From: Gardnerella vaginalis
GTDB lineage: Bacteria > Actinomycetota > Actinomycetes > Actinomycetales > Bifidobacteriaceae
Direction of reading: 5' to 3'
NCBI RefSeq assembly: GCF_001563665.1
Contig: NZ_KQ961857.1
Coordinates: 174,740 to 238,739, forward strand
DNA length: 64,000 nucleotides
Below the pieces are notes generated by a model, which was not told where the DNA came from, searched no databases, and was given only the letters and a program-made list of their open reading frames with translations. This document shows, one piece after another, positions 18,621 through 27,351 of this stretch. Every line of letters starts with the position of its first letter. The stretch's first letter is position 1. A program made the translations under genes and the position numbers.

Positions 18621-18701
18621 GCGCGAGTGGCGAAATGGTAGACGCGCAGGATTTAGGTTCCTGTGTCTTATGACGTGTGGGTTCAAGTCCCATCCCGCGC
18701 A
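18621..18701 (+). tRNA. tRNA-Leu (TAG)
   Basis: An 81-nt class II tRNA with a long variable arm. The D arm is TGGCGAAATGGTAGACGC, the anticodon loop TTTAGGT gives anticodon TAG, and the T loop is TTCAAGT. The acceptor GCGCGAG faces CCCGCGC, leaving an A6-C67 mismatch. CCA is not encoded. Confidence 0.93.
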
Positions 18702-18734
18702 CTTTTTGATTTTAGAAATTGAACTCAAACTTTT

Positions 18735-18915
18735 TGAATTTATTTAACGCTAAAAACTTTCTTACTTCGCAAAAACTTTCTTACTTCGCAAAAACTTTCT
18801 TCTTTCGAAAGAGTTCTTACTTCGTCAAAACTTATTCAACTTCGTAAAAACTTATTCAACGCTGAAAAACTTCTAACCACAATCAAAACTTCTAACCACA
18901 ATCAAAGAATTTTCT
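18735..18915. repeat. Degenerate tandem repeats after tRNA-Leu
   Basis: Repeats of types ttcttacttcgcaaaaac, aacttattcaac and cttctaaccacaatcaaaa occur two to three times each in series. No gene is seen. The array precedes the comF-like gene. Confidence 0.6.
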
Positions 18916-18949
18916 TGATGTAAAATTAAATTGCAAATAATCTAAAAAC

Positions 18950-20014
18950 ATGGTTGGAGGACGCATCTTAAATTCAAGTGCACAAGAATTGGGGGCTTGT
19001 GCACAACACTCTCATACTCGCACACACGAACGCACACACGAACGCGAACATTCCCTCACGCATGAGCACTCTCACATTTGCACACGCTACAGTGCAAACT
19101 CTCACACAAGCACAACAACAAGCATAAACGCGCACGCAAGCGCAAACGCGCACGAAAAACACACTCCCTCACACTCTAAAAAACACCTAATTTGCACAAG
19201 TTTCAACGAGTATTCGCTATGCAATCGCACACATCAATGGTTTTGCGCAAACTGGTATTCTTTCTGGAAAGCTATAGAAACTTTGCTTTTCCCACGAGGT
19301 TGTGCAGGATGCAATAAGCCAGATGAAATTTTATGCAAAAATTGTTTAAATTTAATGAATCACGTGTACTCAAAAGATTTACCTGGAAGTGAATATAAAA
19401 AGTTATACGCTTGCAGTTTATACGAAGGACCAATTCGCACAGCCATACTTTCATGGAAAGATCACAACGATATTGAATGTGATACTCCATTTTCTAAAGT
19501 AATATCTTCTTTAACTTATACAGTGATTGCAAATCACAAACAGAAAGAAAACACTAAATACACAACTATAAGTGGAAATATTTCGCATTGTATTGATAGA
19601 AAATCAAATAAAACACTTCAAAATAACGACTCAGAAATCATTATCATTCCAATGCCATCTTCTAAAAAATCATTACACAATCGCGGAAGAAAACACATAA
19701 TACCACTAGCAAAAGCAATAGAATCAACTCTTAACTGTCACAAAATAAAATCAAGAGTATGCTGTGCAATCCGCATGAATAAAAGCGTTAGTAATAAATC
19801 TGTTCAAACATCTGGAATTAAAGGACGGCTTGCGCGTAGTGCCAACGCTTTTATAGTTACAAAAAACTTAGTTGAAAATCGAAAAGTAATAATAGTTGAC
19901 GATATAGTTACTACAGGATCTACTATGAGCAATTGCACAAATGCTTTAAAAAAATCAGGAGCAACAGTTATAGCAGGATTTGCATTGGCAATTACTACTT
20001 CAAAAATCCATTAG
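18950..20014 (+). CDS. ComF-family phosphoribosyltransferase-like protein with His-rich N-terminal extension
   Basis: 354 residues. From about residue 110 it is ComF-like: a zinc-ribbon pattern CAGCNKPDEILCKNC, then a type I phosphoribosyltransferase domain with the PRPP loop VIIVDDIVTTGSTM near residue 316. ComF proteins act in natural transformation in some bacteria; the role here is unproven. The family is usually about 220-250 residues. The extra N-terminal 85-100 residues are His/Thr/Ala-rich (THERTHEREHSLTHEHSH), encoded by cacacgaacg-type repeats. GGAGG lies at 18956-18960, inside the frame after this ATG, so the true start may be non-canonical and slightly downstream. Confidence 0.78.
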   Translation: MVGGRILNSSAQELGACAQHSHTRTHERTHEREHSLTHEHSHICTRYSANSHTSTTTSINAHASANAHEKHTPSHSKKHLICTSFNEYSLCNRTHQWFCANWYSFWKAIETLLFPRGCAGCNKPDEILCKNCLNLMNHVYSKDLPGSEYKKLYACSLYEGPIRTAILSWKDHNDIECDTPFSKVISSLTYTVIANHKQKENTKYTTISGNISHCIDRKSNKTLQNNDSEIIIIPMPSSKKSLHNRGRKHIIPLAKAIESTLNCHKIKSRVCCAIRMNKSVSNKSVQTSGIKGRLARSANAFIVTKNLVENRKVIIVDDIVTTGSTMSNCTNALKKSGATVIAGFALAITTSKIH

Positions 20015-20190
20015 ATTTTATAAGCTTCACTCTAATCATATCTAAACTGTGTTTGCAAAACGCATATAAGCTCATTTAATATTTTTCGCAATTCAAGCTT
20101 TTAAAATATAAATTTTTGTGTCATCATTTTCAAGATTAAAATTATATGCAATACTGAAATAGTTGCGTTATATCTAAAAGGGGGCATGCT

Positions 20191-21021
20191 GTGTTAGAAG
20201 CTATAGTGCATGATTGCAATGAATATCTTCTTGCTGAGCGCATAGCTCAATCATCGCTTATCGCGCTCGATTTAGATAATACTTTAGCGTGCTCAAGGCA
20301 ACCAATGCTCCCAGATATGGCATCTATATTAAGCGATTTAATATGCGAAAAGCCGATAGCGATTATCACTGGCGGATGCATGAACTTAGTGAAAACTCAA
20401 ATTTTAGACGTTCTTAATCCGTATACGAAATTGGAAAATTTACATATTATGCCAACGAATGGCACTAGATACTATCGCATTGAAGGCAATGGAGAATTGC
20501 ATTGTGTTTATGCTCACAATATTCCAGATGAAGACATCGATAAAATCATTAAAGTTATACGCGTTTGCGCTAAAAATCTAGGATTGTTAAAAGAACCTGG
20601 GGATTTAGATTTATGGGGCGAACAAATCGAAAATCGTGGAAGTCAAGTCACATTTTCAGCACTAGGACAAAATGCTCCAGCTTTTCGTAAAAAAGCTTGG
20701 GATCCTAACGGTGTTTTGAAAGCTAAATTAGCTAATGCTATTCGCGAAAACTTACCTGATTTTGCTGTTCGTCAAGGAGGAGATACAAGCGTAGATGTTT
20801 ATTGCAAAGGCGATGATAAAGCTCACGCATTGACTACTCTTTCCAATATTTGTGGCATAGATGTGGAAGATACTGTATTTATTGGGGATCGGATGAGCGA
20901 AGGCGGAAACGACTACCCTACTGCTTTTACTGGCACTCTTGCAGTTGAAGTACAAAATCCTAAAGATACAGTTGAATTATGCAAGCGCGTATTGCGTGAG
21001 ATCAGATTCGCCAATAATTAA
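20191..21021 (+). CDS. HAD-superfamily hydrolase, IIB type (phosphomannomutase-like)
   Basis: 276 residues. Motif I is LDLDNTLA (about 26-33), motif II ITGG, and motifs III/IV are a conserved lysine region and GDRMSEGGNDYPT near 230. The GDxxxxGGND ending is shared with eukaryotic-type phosphomannomutases, so it may act on phospho-sugars; the substrate is unknown. The start is GTG at 20191, preceded by AAGGGGG at 6-base spacing. Confidence 0.82.
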   Translation: MLEAIVHDCNEYLLAERIAQSSLIALDLDNTLACSRQPMLPDMASILSDLICEKPIAIITGGCMNLVKTQILDVLNPYTKLENLHIMPTNGTRYYRIEGNGELHCVYAHNIPDEDIDKIIKVIRVCAKNLGLLKEPGDLDLWGEQIENRGSQVTFSALGQNAPAFRKKAWDPNGVLKAKLANAIRENLPDFAVRQGGDTSVDVYCKGDDKAHALTTLSNICGIDVEDTVFIGDRMSEGGNDYPTAFTGTLAVEVQNPKDTVELCKRVLREIRFANN

Positions 21022-21036
21022 ACTTGTAAAAATCGT

Positions 21037-21356
21037 ATAGTTTTACTTACAAAATTCCCCTATTTGTTGTGGCTTAGCTCTCAGAGTTTCTCTCATCGCA
21101 AGATTTTTACTAAGTAAGTTAAGTATAGATTGTGTACTAGTGAGGTGTGGGAAAAACTTCGCGAACAATAAAAAGCGAAACGGTATTTAAAAAAGTTACA
21201 CCTAATCCAAACTCTTTATAAAACTAAAGTAAGCTAAAATCTAAATCTTATTACTACAAGCAATAACAATTAAACATGCGTAAAAAGTTGAAGCTCCTGT
21301 GAGGTAAGTATTTCCCACACCTCACAACAACAGTAAAATTTTGTAAGTAAAGCTAT
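21037..21356 (+). other. 320-bp inverted-repeat element, possible structured RNA or MITE
   Basis: Outer arms 21037-21056 and 21337-21356 match at 19 of 20 positions; the odd one is a U-G pair in plus-strand RNA. Inner arms gtgaggtgtgggaaa (21140-21154) and its exact complement (21311-21325) add 15 bp. The right inner arm can instead pair locally: gtgaggt at 21299-21305 with acctcac at 21319-21325. No reading frame lies inside. It occupies the whole gap between the HAD gene and the next gene. Confidence 0.55.
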
Positions 21357-21413
21357 AGCTTACTAAAGCAACAGCCGCGCATTTTGAAAACTTTGCCTAT
21401 AGCATAATTTACA

Positions 21414-21851
21414 TTGGAAAATATGACAACTTTAATATGGGATCAACGCCGTTATAGAAACCGTCATGGACGTGGTATGCGCGCTCCTATGTTTGGCACT
21501 AGACTACCACGATATCGTACAGCGAGCGCAATGTTTGACTCTATGGTTGCTTCTCAAATACGTAGACTTAATTCAGCTTGGAGCGAGCTGACGCGCAACA
21601 TTCAATTTGCTGTAGAGGACGTTCCGCCTTCTCAACCGCTTATTTGGGAAAGCAATAAGAGGATTTTATCTCAATGTTTTCCAGCAAGCCACGGAATTAA
21701 AGCGCGAATTGTGTTATATCGACTCCCATTATGCAATCATGTAACAAGCAGAGCGGAACTAAATTATGCTATACGAGATGAGATAGTTCAACGCTTAGCT
21801 GAATTATACGGTAGAAGACCTGAAGAAATAGACCCAGATTGGGGAATGTAG
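21414..21851 (+). CDS. Zincin_1-like (metallopeptidase family) protein, catalytic motif degenerate
   Basis: 145 residues resembling the actinobacterial metallopeptidase family (N-terminal RNRHGRGMRAPMFGTRLPRYRT, then FAVEDVPPS). In family members I recall, a VxHEVAHHFG-type motif sits near the C-terminus. Here the matching stretch is IRDEIVQRLAELYGR, with no histidines, so zinc binding looks lost. The family is commonly next to DUF5719/glycosyltransferase genes in Actinobacteria, as here (convergent, 10 bp apart). The start could be the ATG at 21414 or the ATG at 21423. No strong ribosome site is seen. Confidence 0.7.
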   Translation: MENMTTLIWDQRRYRNRHGRGMRAPMFGTRLPRYRTASAMFDSMVASQIRRLNSAWSELTRNIQFAVEDVPPSQPLIWESNKRILSQCFPASHGIKARIVLYRLPLCNHVTSRAELNYAIRDEIVQRLAELYGRRPEEIDPDWGM

Positions 21852-21861
21852 TAAAAGAAGA

Positions 21862-23694
21862 TTACTTAACAACTCCTTGAGTTCGTGTAACTTTTACAGA
21901 AACTTGTTGAGGCTCTAAAGATTGTGATTTAATCCACGCAACAGCAGCAAGATGAGCATCGTCTACTTCTTTTTTATGAAGACGAGCAGCAAAAGCAACA
22001 TTCGATTTAGAATTGATTTCAAACATAACAGCATTTGCATCAATATCGTTTGCTTTCAATTCTAACGAACTATTAGCGCGAATATCTATAGTTTCATCTT
22101 TAAGCAAATCACCTTTATAATCAAAAGCTTTTAATTTCACAGATGTATTGTCTAAGCCAGAAGATGCTAAATACAGTGATGTTTCTTCAGGATTAACAGG
22201 AGTAACTATTGCTCTATATCCTTCGCCATTAACACGAGTAGCAAACGCTACATCTTCTTGACCGCCATCTGATTTACGATTTAATTCAACCATGGAAGCA
22301 ATAGGATTATTTGAATCAAGTTTTAACGCGCTAACTTTATCTGGAACTTTTCCAAGATCTATTACCTTCAATTCTTGAGATTGTAAAGGCACATTTTTAA
22401 TAGATTTTGAACCTTCGTCATCCATCCAAGATATGTTTACATTACTTGATTTTCTAGACCAAATATATAACTTTGCGTTATCTGACTGACTAACTCCAGG
22501 GATAATAGAAGATTTGCAATCAGATTCTAATGGTTGAATAATATCTACACCTTTAACTACTAAACCTTGCATTCTTCTATATTGCATAAACGAAGCAACT
22601 GGAGCTTGCTCACTCAAGACTTGCACATATAAGCCTTTACTTAAACTCGCAGCAGCTGCAATATCAAACGTTGATTCACTATTAGCATCAACAGTAAAAG
22701 TACTTCCAGTAGATAACCCTAAAACGCTACTTCCATGTTCAACTGACCACATTCTGATTTGTACAATAGTAGGCTTAGCAGAGCTGTTTACTGAAACTAA
22801 ACGAATTGAAGTACCAGCATCAACTTCAGGAACTAAAAATGTTTGGCTCCTAGATGGAATCACACACGATGATGCAGAAAGCCCACGCAAATCTCCATCA
22901 CTTGCCCAAGAAGCAGACGAAGCAGAAAGTCCAGTTCCAGAATCTGATGCGGATAATTTTCCTTCTAAAACTTGAGAATCTTTATCAATTTTTTTATTCG
23001 CATAAAACACAACGCGAGCGCTATTATCAACACTAGAATCACTATTGTTGCTGTTTTCGGCATCAGAATCATCATTTAACTCTTCACTAGAGCTAGAAGA
23101 AGAATCATCAGAATCATCACTATTAACACTAGAATCATCGCTATTAGAATTACTTTTATTATTTGCGACTTTTATGCTATTAACAGAATGTAATTTACTA
23201 GCAAATTCTCCATTATCTCTAGCATTTCGAACAGTAGCATTGTGCATGTTTCCAAAAACACCGTATCTTGCATAAGAAGAAATATTTCCATCGGATTCGC
23301 GATACTGACTATCACCATAATCAGATGATTCAGATATTGCTAATCTGGAAGGGCAAACCATTTTTAAATTCGTAGCGGTGACGCGCTGAGTTATTGAAGA
23401 TGAAGGAGATAAAGCATCATCAACGAATTGAGTATAAAATGACTTGGTTGCGAAAATAACAGATATAGCTATAAAAATAATCGCACTTAAAGAAGCTAAT
23501 AAAGTCACGAAAACATTATGCATATGACGTTTTCTTTGCTCTACTGTTTGTGCAATGTCAGCACTATGCTGACCAATATTTTGATGCGTTTCACTATTAG
23601 AATCCACAGCAGAATCTACAGCAGAATCTACAGCAGAATCCACAGCAGAATCCACAGCAGAATCAGTATTGCTATCACTATTACGCCAACTCAT
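21862..23694 (-). CDS. DUF5719-family membrane-anchored extracellular protein
   Basis: About 610 residues. The N-terminus has a tandem SAVD repeat, a basic stretch, then one membrane segment (FVTLLASLSAIIFIAISVIFA). The extracellular part has a Ser/Asp/Asn-rich spacer followed by beta-rich sequence typical of DUF5719. Its function is unknown; in Actinobacteria it is encoded beside a large glycosyltransferase, suggesting envelope assembly. I start at the ATG at 23694, preceded by AGGAG at 7 bases, instead of an ATG ten codons earlier. This leaves a 14-base overlap with the upstream glycosyltransferase. Confidence 0.8.
   Translation of the reverse strand: MSWRNSDSNTDSAVDSAVDSAVDSAVDSAVDSNSETHQNIGQHSADIAQTVEQRKRHMHNVFVTLLASLSAIIFIAISVIFATKSFYTQFVDDALSPSSSITQRVTATNLKMVCPSRLAISESSDYGDSQYRESDGNISSYARYGVFGNMHNATVRNARDNGEFASKLHSVNSIKVANNKSNSNSDDSSVNSDDSDDSSSSSSEELNDDSDAENSNNSDSSVDNSARVVFYANKKIDKDSQVLEGKLSASDSGTGLSASSASWASDGDLRGLSASSCVIPSRSQTFLVPEVDAGTSIRLVSVNSSAKPTIVQIRMWSVEHGSSVLGLSTGSTFTVDANSESTFDIAAAASLSKGLYVQVLSEQAPVASFMQYRRMQGLVVKGVDIIQPLESDCKSSIIPGVSQSDNAKLYIWSRKSSNVNISWMDDEGSKSIKNVPLQSQELKVIDLGKVPDKVSALKLDSNNPIASMVELNRKSDGGQEDVAFATRVNGEGYRAIVTPVNPEETSLYLASSGLDNTSVKLKAFDYKGDLLKDETIDIRANSSLELKANDIDANAVMFEINSKSNVAFAARLHKKEVDDAHLAAVAWIKSQSLEPQQVSVKVTRTQGVVK
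23600..23665 (-). repeat. 12-bp coding tandem repeat in the DUF5719 gene
   Basis: About five copies of gcagaatcyaca encode repeated SAVD in the cytoplasmic N-terminus. Copy-number change would stay in frame. Confidence 0.8.
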
Positions 23695-26600
23695 CAATAC
23701 TCTCCTCTCTATTATCATCATTACGTTCTAAAACGTTATATTTGCCAAACCGAGGAACAGCAACTAAGCAATATAACAACAAAACTATTGCGCATACTAA
23801 AATCCATGAAACTCTCCACGCTAAAGGTCTCATTCGATAATAGAACGAAGATTTAGAAGTAACAGTAGCAGGATTATCAAAGCGACAATATGTGCCTTGC
23901 TTAGAAGTGACAACAAGCTGTGCAGATTCAGAAGCATTAACATTAGAAATAAGACGTTCAGTTGCAGCTTTATCTGCAAAAGTTTCACCATATATCAAAG
24001 AATTATATGGTGACTTTTTCGCTTTATATGAATCATTTACTATATAAATTCCGCCAAATCCAAATTGTTCTAGAGTTTCAATAGCTCCAGGATCAGCGTG
24101 AGAAATAAGCTTTGCAACAGCAGAAGAAAGTGCAACATCATTCCTAGACATTCCATAAAGCACATTACGCACACGTAAAGCTGGGGATTCATCAATAGCA
24201 TCTCCTCTAGATGTACGCATAATAGCAATCTCAATATCTTTATCGCTAATAGCTCGAACAGCTAAAACTCTACGACTACTATCTTTATTTAAATAATCAG
24301 TCACTACCATTGGCAATCCATCACCACTGGCGGAAACTGAACTCAAAGGACCACTTAGAATAGCGAAAATTGCTAGAAGTATAGCCATAGCGAAAATTCC
24401 ACAAGATAAAATCCCTCTAGCACAATAAGCAACTCTACTCAAAACTAAAGCAGCAGATTTACGCATAGCAGCACGCTTATCTACCCTAGTTTTATAAACT
24501 TCATTTCTATATTTTACTTTCAACGGCTCAAAACGGCTTACAGCATGACCTGCAACCATGCATATGCATGCAAGCACACCACTAGCAGAAAGAACTACTC
24601 CAGGAAGAGCACTTCCTGCAACAGGACCTAATACATCAGAACTAACAACAACTCTTACAGAAATAAGCGAAAGAGCCATTCCAGATATAATAACTCCCCA
24701 CATAACGCGAGATTGACGCAAAGAAAATGGTAAAGCAAGCGAAATAATAGCCATAACAACTGCAATTATTGCAAATACAATCATCAAAATACCGCGAAGT
24801 GAAAGTAATTGATTATTAGAAGAAACATAACCAACATTCATATTAAAAGTTCGCAATAATATTTCAATATAACCATCACAACGAGGCGAACCTTGTATAT
24901 TGCTATGCGCTAAAGCCATAGAACCAAATATTTGACGCCACATTCCAGCATTGAAATACCTAACTACGCTACCTAAAGTTGGCAAACACACTAGAATCGA
25001 AGGTATCGGCATAAGAACAAGCATTGCTCTATGTGAACGAACCATTACGATAGCAATCACGAAAATAACTAATAAAGCAAGTAATAATTGTGGCTCAGCT
25101 GCAACAGCAGGCATAAAGCATAAAGCAGCACACGCTGCAGATTGCGTAGAAGGAACAGGCTTAACAGGATCTTCTGTAACATACATTCCAACTGCTCTGA
25201 AAGAGAACGCTAATGCTGCAGGCAAAAACACCATTACAACAAGCATAGGAATATCACCACGAGCAAATAATCCGAATGCCATTGCAAGCACTGACCAGCA
25301 AATTCCAGAACATACACGTATAGAATCAGATCTTGTAAATACTCCAGCAAAAGCCCAGAAGCTTAAAAGCATTAAAGGAGCTGACAAGAAGAACAAGAAA
25401 GTGACTGCTAAAGCAGGATTTCCGCCAAAAATAGCAGATGCAATCGACCACATTAACAATAATGGAGCAGGCGGCAAAGCAGGGCCAAAACCATTATCTG
25501 GAACCCAAGACCCTATTGCAGCATTCCATAATTGACCAATGCTTGATCCAGTAGGAACCCACTGTTGAGCGTAAATCGTTGAGCCTTCAAGAATCTCTCG
25601 CCATGAACTACCATAGAACACGAATGTTGCACACAAGGCAACCATTGCAGCTACTAACGCAGCGCTCCAACGCAATAATATTCTTCTATGAAGATGCTTC
25701 CTAGCAAGCGGTCCTAGCAAAATCCCATGCTTTTGAGATTTATAAGCAGCACAACGATCTTTCCACTTAGCAATCTGTTTACGGTTTGCAACAAGAGCGT
25801 TCAAATTTTTTATGGATACTCTAGTAGCTCTTACAACACGAAGTCTAGCAAAAATAGCTTTAGGTAATTGTAGTATTGCAGACCACGGAAGCCATAAGTG
25901 CACTAAAGCAGTATAAGGTTGTTTAACAAATAGAGATTGCAACGCCATAACAAGCGAAACTGGAATACTTATAAGCCAAATAATAGGCCATAAAACAAGA
26001 CGAATATCCGTATAAAGATATCTTTGCAAAGCTTTAAGAGATAAAGCTATGCTGTGAACCATACCCGATTTTTCTTCCGCTAGAGCATCACCGGAACGAG
26101 TACGTATACCCTCAAATCGCGCTCGCCTATGAGCAATACGAGCAGAAGGAACTACAACAACTCTGCCACCATTCAAACATACTCTACGACAAAAATCGCG
26201 AGATTCTCCAAAAGTTGTCATCCAAGGTTGAACTCCATGCATGGATTGCCATGTTCCTAAAGGAATAAGAGCTCCTGCAAAAGAAACACTGAACACATCT
26301 TTGCGATTATCGTATTGTTCTTGATCTAACTCTCCTTCAACAGTTAAAGAATGCAAACGATGATGCCACGAATACATTCCAACATTGTGTAAGATTTTTC
26401 CTTCCCAATCAACTTGTTTTGCTCCTAAAACAGATGCCGTTGGAGTGTTACGCCATGTTTCTCTCAAAGATTCTAAACAACTAGAATCAGCTGGGCGAGA
26501 ATCGTCATGTAAAAGCCACATTGCTTTTATTCCATTACACGGCATAAGTTGATGTAAAGCTTTATCAATAGCATTACCAAAAGAATGTGCTGAAACTACA

Positions 26601-27007
26601 GGAAGTATGATTACATTGATTTTTTTATAATTATCTTCGCTTAAACGCTTATATATATAAGAATCATTGGAATCAGCAGAATCGATTAAATTATTAGAAT
26701 TTCTAGAAGATGCAAAATTTTTCTCAATAACATCGTCTAGCGCACTAGTAACGCAATTAACGCTTATATACGAACGTTTAATATCTTTAACACGGCGAGC
26801 ACAATCAACAATCACAATTGTGCCAGGAAGTATACTTTGATCGGCAACAGCTTTAAGCGTTTCCTTGTAAAATCGTGTATCTCTTTCAATACACATCATT
26901 GCCATAATAGATGAGTCTACATCTCTTGGCCTAGCATTCTTAAGATTTGCAAAGGCATGAAGAACTTCATGTTGAAACTTATCTACATCAGCAATTATTG
27001 AATCCAT
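23681..27007 (-). CDS. Large membrane glycosyltransferase (GT2 N-domain plus polytopic C-part)
   Basis: 1108 residues. Residues about 35-300 form a GT-A family 2 domain (MMCIERDTRFYKETLKAV, LLHDDSRPAD as the nucleotide-sugar acidic motif, AGALIPLG). The remainder contains many membrane segments and an extracellular C-terminal domain. It probably transfers a sugar to a lipid-linked cell-wall glycopolymer. It forms an operon with the DUF5719 gene (overlapping) and is divergent from an LCP ligase gene, which fits a wall-polysaccharide locus. Confidence 0.87.
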   Translation of the reverse strand: MDSIIADVDKFQHEVLHAFANLKNARPRDVDSSIMAMMCIERDTRFYKETLKAVADQSILPGTIVIVDCARRVKDIKRSYISVNCVTSALDDVIEKNFASSRNSNNLIDSADSNDSYIYKRLSEDNYKKINVIILPVVSAHSFGNAIDKALHQLMPCNGIKAMWLLHDDSRPADSSCLESLRETWRNTPTASVLGAKQVDWEGKILHNVGMYSWHHRLHSLTVEGELDQEQYDNRKDVFSVSFAGALIPLGTWQSMHGVQPWMTTFGESRDFCRRVCLNGGRVVVVPSARIAHRRARFEGIRTRSGDALAEEKSGMVHSIALSLKALQRYLYTDIRLVLWPIIWLISIPVSLVMALQSLFVKQPYTALVHLWLPWSAILQLPKAIFARLRVVRATRVSIKNLNALVANRKQIAKWKDRCAAYKSQKHGILLGPLARKHLHRRILLRWSAALVAAMVALCATFVFYGSSWREILEGSTIYAQQWVPTGSSIGQLWNAAIGSWVPDNGFGPALPPAPLLLMWSIASAIFGGNPALAVTFLFFLSAPLMLLSFWAFAGVFTRSDSIRVCSGICWSVLAMAFGLFARGDIPMLVVMVFLPAALAFSFRAVGMYVTEDPVKPVPSTQSAACAALCFMPAVAAEPQLLLALLVIFVIAIVMVRSHRAMLVLMPIPSILVCLPTLGSVVRYFNAGMWRQIFGSMALAHSNIQGSPRCDGYIEILLRTFNMNVGYVSSNNQLLSLRGILMIVFAIIAVVMAIISLALPFSLRQSRVMWGVIISGMALSLISVRVVVSSDVLGPVAGSALPGVVLSASGVLACICMVAGHAVSRFEPLKVKYRNEVYKTRVDKRAAMRKSAALVLSRVAYCARGILSCGIFAMAILLAIFAILSGPLSSVSASGDGLPMVVTDYLNKDSSRRVLAVRAISDKDIEIAIMRTSRGDAIDESPALRVRNVLYGMSRNDVALSSAVAKLISHADPGAIETLEQFGFGGIYIVNDSYKAKKSPYNSLIYGETFADKAATERLISNVNASESAQLVVTSKQGTYCRFDNPATVTSKSSFYYRMRPLAWRVSWILVCAIVLLLYCLVAVPRFGKYNVLERNDDNREESIDELA

Positions 27008-27351
27008 AGTTACAGTGTACGCAAGGGGTAGGTAACTACAAATAAAACGCTCATAAAACGCTCATAAAACGCTCATAAAATCTTATTAAATATCAATAGA
27101 ACACTCAATAAAACACTTAATAAACACTTAATAAATAATCGTAAATCTAAAATAATCTAAATAAAATCACAAAATGTTACATAAAAATCAACATAAACAC
27201 TATAATTTAGTAAATAATCTCAATAGATTGCATTATAGTTATGTACATTGTATCTAATTGTTATTGAGCATTAAATACTATGTATAACGATACGCAAAAT
27301 ATACTTTAGACCATGTTTTCTTAAGATATGGTTTTTTGAAAGAAGGTATAC
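27008..27351. repeat. Divergent spacer with short tandem repeats
   Basis: Three copies of an 11-12 bp aaaacgctcata unit at about 27050-27085 are followed by aaacacttaata-type repeats to about 27140. Divergent promoters of the glycosyltransferase and LCP genes must lie here. There is no gene. Confidence 0.6.

Noticed and set aside
21037-21356. Known riboswitch, 6S RNA or RNase P RNA
   Set aside because: No conserved core motif of these families can be recognised, so only an unnamed structure is reported.
24951-25535. 194-codon rightward gene
   Set aside because: It is antisense to membrane segments of the giant glycosyltransferase, which has clear domain evidence.
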